Source: Candidatus Saccharimonadota bacterium (GTDB lineage: Bacteria; Patescibacteriota; Saccharimonadia; Saccharimonadales; SLHW01). From it: a stretch of 6,614 nucleotides of DNA. Below are positions 5,041-6,614 of this stretch, piece by piece (within the stretch, counting starts at the first letter, position 1; every line of letters starts with the position of its first letter). Below the pieces are notes generated by a model. That model ran no database searches and was not told where the DNA came from. It saw nothing but the letters and a program-made list of their open reading frames with translations. A program made the translations under genes and the position numbers. The stretch covers positions 1 through 6,614 of the forward strand of contig SLHW01000026.1 in assembly GCA_007135955.1 (NCBI GenBank). The letters are read 5' to 3'.

Positions 5041-5049
5041 TGTTATAAT
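5041..5049 (+). promoter_or_regulatory. typA extended -10 promoter
   Basis: TG (5041-5042), one base, and a perfect TATAAT (5044-5049). The predicted start near 5056 gives a leader of about 54 bases. The -35 region is poor. Confidence 0.7.
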
Positions 5050-5067
5050 CTTGAGCAAGTAGAAGAG

Positions 5068-5109
5068 AAAGGAGCGCTTACGCCCACTCGAGCGATAAGC
5101 GCATTTTTT
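5068..5109 (+). promoter_or_regulatory. typA leader: Shine-Dalgarno followed by terminator-like hairpin abutting the start codon
   Basis: AAAGGAG (5068-5074) is a strong ribosome site but lies 35 bases before the ATG. Between them GCGCTTA (5074-5080) pairs with TAAGCGC (5096-5102), extended inward by CGC/GCG (5081-5083/5092-5094) past a bulged A, and six T (5104-5109) run straight into the ATG. Folding would bring the two translation signals close together; the same fold plus T tract also looks like an intrinsic terminator. Confidence 0.65.
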
Positions 5110-6614
5110 ATGAGCGAACAACAAGATCCATCCAAGATTCGAAATATTGCTATTATTGCCCACGTTGACCACGGCAAGACGACGCTAATTGACGGACTGC
5201 TCAAGCAGTCCAATACTTTTCGTGATAATCAGGCTGAAATGAGCCAAGACCTAATCATGGATAGCAATGACCAAGAAAAAGAGCGTGGCATCACCATCAC
5301 TGCCAAAGTAACAGCTGTCGAGCACGATGATTTCCGTATCAACATTGTTGATACCCCCGGACACGCGGATTTTTCGGGTGAAGTTGAGCGCACACTCAAT
5401 ATGGCTGACGGCTGTATCCTTGTAGTGGATGCCCAAGAAGGACCAATGCCACAGACTAAATTCGTGTTAGCGAAAGCTCTGGCGCACGGACTTAAGCCGA
5501 TTATTGTGATTAACAAGATTGATAAATCAGCACGTCGAATCGCTGAGGTTGAAGACGAGCTTGCAAACTTGTTCTTGGAGCTAGCCGTGGATGAAGATCA
5601 GCTACATTATCCAATCTATTATGCCATTGCCCGCGATGGCAAAGCTTGGTCAGATATGCCCGAAGACGCAGAGGCTGACAGTGACTTATCGGTTATCTTC
5701 CAGGCGATCGTTAAGTATATTCCGGCACCAGCCGTTACACTCGATGCGCCTTTCCAGATGCGAGTTACTGCATTAGCTTGGGATAGCTACAAAGGCAAGT
5801 ATGCAATCGGCAGAATCACTCGTGGCGTCATCAATGCTGGAGATTCAGTTGCTGTTTGCAAGGCAGACGGTTCCATAAAACCAGCCAAGATTGAAGCGAT
5901 TTTTGTCAGTCAAGGCACTGCAAAAGCCGAGGTAAAGCAGGCAATCGCTGGTGATATCGTCCAGTTAACTGGTGCTGCTGATGTACGAATCGGTGAAACG
6001 ATAGCTGATAGCGCCAATCCTGAAGCATTACCAACGATTGATGTTGAGGAGCCAACTCTGAAGATATACCTTGGCCCTAACACCAGTCCGTTCAAGGGGA
6101 CTGAGGGTAAGTTTTCAACCAGTCGCCAAATCCAAGGTCGTTTGCAAAAAGAGCTCGAAACCAATGTTGGTCTGCGCGTCGAAGACGACGGCATCGGCTT
6201 TGTTGTATCGGGTCGTGGCGAACTTCATTTAAGTGTACTTATCGAAACCATGCGCCGTGAAGGCTATGAGTTCGAGGTTGGTCGTCCGCAGGTAATTACC
6301 AAGCAGCAAGACGGCGAAACCCTTGAGCCAGTTGAAGAGCTTATTATCGAAGTACCTGAAGAGCACGCTGGCGTTGTACAAATGGAACTTGGCAAGCGTC
6401 GTGCAACCCTGCAAGAACAAACCACTGTTAGTGATGGCGTACGTCTTACGTACCAGATAACTGCTCGAGCCTTAATCGGACTTCGTAACATTCTTATGAC
6501 GCAGACTAAAGGTACTGTTACGATGAATACGCTGTCTGCCGGTTATCAGTCAATGGGAGCTCCGCTGCAACAGCTTCGAAATGGTGTGCTAATCGCTTTT
6601 GAAACGGGCACCAC
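5110..6614 (+). CDS. typA: Translational GTPase TypA/BipA (3' partial)
   Basis: The gene runs off the right edge: 501 whole codons are present of about 600 usual, so the end of the C-terminal domain is missing. TypA is an EF-G-like GTPase that binds the ribosome and supports growth under cold and other stress, with a role in 50S assembly in E. coli. G motifs: G1 A-H-V-D-H-G-K-T (17-24), switch I with M-D-S-N-D-Q-E-K-E-R-G-I-T (50-62), G3 D-T-P-G-H (81-85), G4 N-K-I-D (135-138). Domain 2 follows (about 200-300). The family-specific stretch T-S-P-F-K-G-T-E-G-K-F and, later, G-R-G-E-L-H-L, M-R-R-E-G-Y-E-F and V-G-R-P-Q-V separate it from EF-G and LepA. The ATG at 5110 gives M-S-E-Q-Q-D-P just before the GTPase core, and no other canonical start lies closer to the upstream Shine-Dalgarno in frame. 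Confidence 0.97.
   Translation, partial: MSEQQDPSKIRNIAIIAHVDHGKTTLIDGLLKQSNTFRDNQAEMSQDLIMDSNDQEKERGITITAKVTAVEHDDFRINIVDTPGHADFSGEVERTLNMADGCILVVDAQEGPMPQTKFVLAKALAHGLKPIIVINKIDKSARRIAEVEDELANLFLELAVDEDQLHYPIYYAIARDGKAWSDMPEDAEADSDLSVIFQAIVKYIPAPAVTLDAPFQMRVTALAWDSYKGKYAIGRITRGVINAGDSVAVCKADGSIKPAKIEAIFVSQGTAKAEVKQAIAGDIVQLTGAADVRIGETIADSANPEALPTIDVEEPTLKIYLGPNTSPFKGTEGKFSTSRQIQGRLQKELETNVGLRVEDDGIGFVVSGRGELHLSVLIETMRREGYEFEVGRPQVITKQQDGETLEPVEELIIEVPEEHAGVVQMELGKRRATLQEQTTVSDGVRLTYQITARALIGLRNILMTQTKGTVTMNTLSAGYQSMGAPLQQLRNGVLIAFETGT

Noticed and set aside
5229..6491. Several minus-strand frames (63 to 95 codons) and a + frame at 5591-5776
   Set aside because: All lie inside typA, which has intact family motifs along its length.
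1..6614. CRISPR array, insertion sequence or prophage
   Set aside because: No regular spaced repeats, transposase, integrase or terminal inverted repeats are visible.

Overview
The window reads like part of a small, streamlined bacterial genome. The best guess is Saccharibacteria (TM7) or a close candidate-phylum relative; this is an inference from gene style, not a proof. The coding density is high, the intergenic gaps are short, the A+T content is moderate, and several genes seem to start within a few bases of their transcription start. A G5-domain wall hydrolase lies upstream of rsmA, as rpfB lies upstream of ksgA in Actinobacteria and yabE near ksgA in Firmicutes. TGA is a normal stop (1107-1109), which argues against the TGA=Gly code of Gracilibacteria and SR1.

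Layout. At 1-2565, on the + strand, lie the 3' end of an exported G5/lysozyme-like wall hydrolase, a PPC/DUF296 protein, an unrecognised single-pass membrane protein with a coiled coil and an external domain, and rsmA (16S rRNA dimethyltransferase). At 2615-3141 a perfect 28-bp palindrome overlaps the promoter of a MarR-type regulator and may also end rsmA transcription. At 3177-3562 lies an ssrA gene (tmRNA), missed by any protein-only reading. Its acceptor stem, helix 2, helix 5, four pseudoknots, resume codon, tag frame and encoded CCA can all be traced by eye. At 3711-3738 a bidirectional terminator separates it from the minus-strand pair tetR -> fas1 (4982-3755). At 5110-6614 typA/bipA, a ribosome-associated translational GTPase, runs divergently from tetR and off the window edge.

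Themes. Three genes serve the ribosome: rsmA in 30S maturation, ssrA in rescue of stalled ribosomes, and typA in ribosome function under stress. Three products are exported or membrane-anchored: the wall hydrolase, the coiled-coil protein and the FAS1 protein. Two local regulators, MarR and TetR, each sit behind a promoter with nearby symmetric DNA.

Most of the window is housekeeping, and I see no clear new multi-gene system. The items most worth a second look are the tmRNA, whose T arm lacks the usual TTCRA loop and whose tag is long; the typA leader, with a terminator-like hairpin wedged between a strong Shine-Dalgarno and the start codon; and the marR palindrome, which could be operator, terminator or both.
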